NCBI GenBank assembly: GCA_029268165.1
Contig: JAJUGM010000027.1
Location: forward strand, 1 to 15,293
DNA: 15,293 nt
Reading direction: 5' to 3'
From: Bacteroidota bacterium
Lineage (GTDB): Bacteria; Bacteroidota; Bacteroidia; Bacteroidales; UBA10428
Positions 14,943 to 15,293 of the stretch are shown here, piece by piece. Under the pieces are notes generated by a model. The model worked only from the letters and a program-made list of their open reading frames with translations. It searched no databases and had not been told where the DNA came from. The stretch's first letter is position 1. The number at the start of each line of letters is the position of its first letter. The position numbers and the translations under genes are program-made.

Positions 14943-15118
14943 TGTATCAAATATTTCATTTTCCTATCATTAAAGGCTTTTTTATGCTTTATACTCCGTA
15001 CCACAAGATATCAGATAACAGATACAAAAAATAAGATTATAGAAAAATGAATAAAAGGTTTTTAGGTAATTCTTAAAGACAAGACACTATGATAATTTAT
15101 AACTAAACCTTATAAAAA

Positions 15119-15293
15119 ATGAAAACGATTACTTTATCATTAATTCTGACAACTATTTCATTAGGAATCTTTTCTCAGGATTTTGAAGTTCCTAAAAATT
15201 ATAAGATTGATAAAGCCGAAGATTATGCTCCTTATGAGCAAGACGTAATAAAATGTTTTGATTGGTTGATGAAAACTCCAATTAATGAGCAGG
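15119..15293 (+). CDS. Secreted protein of unknown function, 3' end beyond window
   Basis: The first 58 codons of a frame open to the right edge. The N-terminus MKTITLSLILTTISLGIFSQ is a standard Bacteroidota signal peptide with a probable cut after FSQ. The mature start DFEVPKNYKIDKAEDYAPYE, followed by DVIKCFDWLMKTPINEQ, resembles hypothetical secreted or periplasmic proteins that I recall from other Bacteroidota, but no function is known to me. It lies 176 bases after sucC, probably in its own transcription unit. No promoter box or Shine-Dalgarno could be identified. Confidence 0.7.
   Translation, partial: MKTITLSLILTTISLGIFSQDFEVPKNYKIDKAEDYAPYEQDVIKCFDWLMKTPINEQ

Noticed and set aside
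14965..15000. Possible terminator after sucC around TTAAAGGC...GCTTTA
   Set aside because: The stem is 5-6 bp with a bulge and no proper U-tract follows; not supported.
15056..15114. Repeat pair AAGGTTT / AAACCTT before the last gene
   Set aside because: Seven-base arms about 45 bases apart in AT-rich DNA are expected by chance.

Overview
The window looks like a chromosomal segment of a member of the Bacteroidota (class Bacteroidia or Flavobacteriia level; I cannot place it lower). The reasons are AT-rich DNA, a PorP/SprF-type outer-membrane protein, a PorE-like OmpA protein, the gliding/type IX secretion genes gldE and gldD, a Bacteroidota-type HU lacking the usual intercalating proline, signal peptides ending in Ala-Gln, mostly absent Shine-Dalgarno sequences and TAnnTTTG-like promoter boxes. 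No tRNA, rRNA, CRISPR array, insertion sequence or phage gene was seen.

Layout. (1) 1-274: AT-rich leader with a perfect 22-bp palindrome; the GC-richer first ~60 bp is probably the edge of something lying to the left. (2) 275-4287, + strand: a tight three-gene unit of PorP/SprF-like protein, PorE-like OmpA/PD40/TPR protein, and a small secreted pappalysin-like (M43) protein whose zinc-protease motif is destroyed. (3) 4400-8661, - strand: dsbD and RNase G, then further upstream the HU gene and a 31-residue very basic protein resembling the AURKAIP1/COX24 (mS38/bS22) ribosomal family. A strong intrinsic terminator separates the HU/small-protein pair from rng. (4) 8795-14942, + strand: mutY (interrupted by an in-frame stop), ssb, gldE, gldD, a 4'-phosphopantetheinyl transferase, a geranylgeranylglyceryl phosphate synthase and sucC. 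These are tightly spaced or overlapping from gldE onward. (5) 15119-15293: the start of a secreted protein of unknown function running off the right edge.

How the genes fit together. Regions 2 and 4 both bear on the type IX secretion/gliding envelope machinery. GldD and GldE are accessory proteins of that system. PorP/SprF and PorE-like proteins belong to the outer-membrane side that anchors or translocates T9SS substrates. The cysteine-rich M43-like protein would be exported and oxidised in the periplasm, where the convergently encoded DsbD handles thiols. Regions 3 and 4 diverge from a shared ~130-bp promoter region between HU and mutY; the mutY-ssb-gldE-gldD order is one I recall from other Bacteroidota.

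The points most worth checking are the pseudo-protease in the porP/ompA operon, the nonsense codon that cuts the 8-oxoG-recognition domain off MutY, the unannotated-size ribosomal-protein-like gene, and the unusually strong Shine-Dalgarno in front of the RNase G gene.
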